From assembly GCA_013297985.1 (NCBI GenBank), contig JAAFIY010000035.1, forward strand, positions 1 to 33,563: a stretch of 33,563 bases of DNA. The letters run 5' to 3'. The stretch is from Comamonadaceae bacterium. GTDB taxonomy: Bacteria; Pseudomonadota; Gammaproteobacteria; Burkholderiales; Burkholderiaceae_C. The notes beneath the pieces are model-generated. The model ran no database searches and had not been told where the DNA came from. It saw only the letters and a list, made by a program, of their open reading frames with translations. Both the position numbers and the translations under genes were made by a program. Numbering within the stretch: the stretch's first letter is position 1; every line of letters starts with the position of its first letter. This document shows, piece after piece, positions 32,466 through 33,563 of the stretch.

Positions 32466-33563
32466 GACTCAGCCGTCTCCGCCATCGCCGCCATGGCCGC
32501 CGATGGCGCCGGGCGCCGAACCCACAGCGCCCACACGCCAAGAGCGGCCACGGTGGTCAGCCACACCGGCAGCCCCCAGGTGGGCGCCAATTGCATGGCC
32601 AACCCGCCTGTGGGTGGCGCCAGCATGCCGCCGACGGTGTAGGCCATCACCAGCACGGCGGTGGTGTGGATGAGGGCCACGCCTTTCAGGCGGTGACCAA
32701 TATCAATCATGGCCATGGTGTAAAGCGCGCCGCCCGCGCCACCCCAGGCGAAAGCCACCACCCAGGCCACCCCCGGCCACTGGGCGGTGAGCGGCAGCAG
32801 AAGGCAGCCCAGCAGCGTCAACACGGCGCAGATGCGTTGAATGACGGGCAGGCCACATTGGTCGGCCAGTGCGCCTGCCGGGGCCATGGCCAGCGCGCTG
32901 CCCATGCCACTGGCGGCCACCAGCAAAGCGGCGGTGGCGGCGGCCCAGCCCAGAGCCAGGCCCATCAGCGGCAGCAGGCCTGCGGTGCCCGATTCAAAAA
33001 AGCCACCCACGAAGCCCATCACCATCACCACTGGAAAAGCCATGGCGGCCTGCCACAGCCCGCGCAGGCCGCTGGCGGCGGCGCTAGCGGGCTCGCGGGC
33101 TGCAGGCAGCGGGGGCAGGGCGCAGGTGAGCGCAAAACCCAGCACGCCCAGCGCCGCAGACCACCAAAAGGCCTGCGTGCCTTCAGTGCCGGTGAACTGC
33201 AGCAACACGGGGCCCACCACAAACGTGGCACCCACCATGGTCTCGAACAAGCCCACGATGAGGCCACGGCGGTGGGGCGGGGCGGCTTCGGCCACGGTGG
33301 CTTCAGACAGCACCCAGCGCACGCCAGAGGCCATGCCGTCGAGCAAGATCAGCGCAAACCACAGCGCCACGACGTCGGTGAGCGCAATGCCAATGGCCGC
33401 CAACGCAGGCAAAAACGCGCTGGCCAAAAACGCTTGGCGCCGCCCCACGCGGGCCACAAAGCGCCCTGCAAAGGGCGTGGCCAAAAAAATGCCCAGCCAC
33501 ATGGTGGCGCTGAACAAGCCCACCACGGCGGGCGGCAAGCCGCGTTCAGTCAACTTCAAGATG
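32450..33563 (-). CDS. MFS transporter (5' end outside window)
   Basis: At least 370 residues; the frame is open at the window edge and lacks the expected first transmembrane helix, so the start lies beyond 33563. A TTG at 33559 is an unlikely start. About eleven hydrophobic segments are visible, beginning with VGLFSATMWLGIFLATPFAG. The loop GRFVARVGRRQAFLAS is the MFS signature between helices 2 and 3, and PAGALADQCGLPVIQRI is its echo in the second half. FFESGTAGLLPLMGLALGW resembles the YcaD-like sugar-efflux-type branch; the substrate is unknown. The last residues SLQKQ and the stop come from repeat R7. Confidence 0.88.
   Translation of the reverse strand, partial: ILKLTERGLPPAVVGLFSATMWLGIFLATPFAGRFVARVGRRQAFLASAFLPALAAIGIALTDVVALWFALILLDGMASGVRWVLSEATVAEAAPPHRRGLIVGLFETMVGATFVVGPVLLQFTGTEGTQAFWWSAALGVLGFALTCALPPLPAAREPASAAASGLRGLWQAAMAFPVVMVMGFVGGFFESGTAGLLPLMGLALGWAAATAALLVAASGMGSALAMAPAGALADQCGLPVIQRICAVLTLLGCLLLPLTAQWPGVAWVVAFAWGGAGGALYTMAMIDIGHRLKGVALIHTTAVLVMAYTVGGMLAPPTGGLAMQLAPTWGLPVWLTTVAALGVWALWVRRPAPSAAMAAMAETAESLQKQ

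Overview
The window is high-GC DNA from a betaproteobacterium, most likely a Comamonadaceae member (Rhodoferax/Acidovorax/Polaromonas type). This rests on three things: the conserved block exbB-exbD-lpxK-trm112-kdsB-adk next to xseA and sodB; a 6S RNA downstream of zapA; and several copies of a short two-hairpin repeat (core AAGCAGCTA-N7-TAGC) that I associate with this family. The species assignment is inference.

Layout. (1) 1-5981, minus strand: four tandem paralogues of secreted six-bladed NHL-repeat propellers with a shared C-terminal domain, the last cut by the window edge. Each carries a copy of the repeat inside the coding sequence just before the signal peptide. (2) 6117-7250, minus: a periplasmic iron-binding protein gene behind a Fur-box-like site and followed by a strong terminator. 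(3) 7363-9407, minus: a TauE/SafE exporter translationally coupled to an acyl-CoA-dehydrogenase-fold flavoenzyme. (4) 9485-10334, minus: 6S RNA, zapA and a zapB-like coiled-coil gene. (5) 10333-16177, plus: a palindromic divergent promoter, a cobalamin riboswitch, then btuB, a BtuF-like protein without signal peptide, cobQ and cobT. (6) 16333-20172, minus: a two-gene FIST and PAS-GGDEF-EAL signalling operon, then nth. (7) 20174-23525, plus: a VOC-fold protein, cobS, cobC and a PLP aminotransferase. (8) 23639-25466, plus: a four-helix membrane protein, a stand-alone class III nucleotide cyclase and a DUF6152-like exported protein. (9) 25470-29848, minus: exbB, exbD, lpxK, trm112-like, kdsB, adk, interrupted by a 268-bp nested-palindrome element between trm112 and kdsB. 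(10) 30293 to the end: xseA and sodB on plus, then an MFS transporter on minus running off the edge.

Functional themes. The cobalamin genes cover outer-membrane uptake (btuB, TonB-dependent, plausibly energised by ExbBD) and late nucleotide-loop assembly (cobQ, cobT, cobS, cobC); BtuCD and the early corrin genes are not in the window. The exb/lpxK/kdsB/adk block serves envelope energisation and lipopolysaccharide synthesis. The most unusual items are the NHL paralogue array with its repeat-derived leaders, the 268-bp structured element that supplies the stop codon of trm112, the 10-bp palindrome carrying two back-to-back -10 hexamers between the zap genes and the B12 riboswitch, and the MFS gene whose stop codon lies in a repeat. 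No CRISPR array, tRNA, rRNA or intact insertion sequence was seen.
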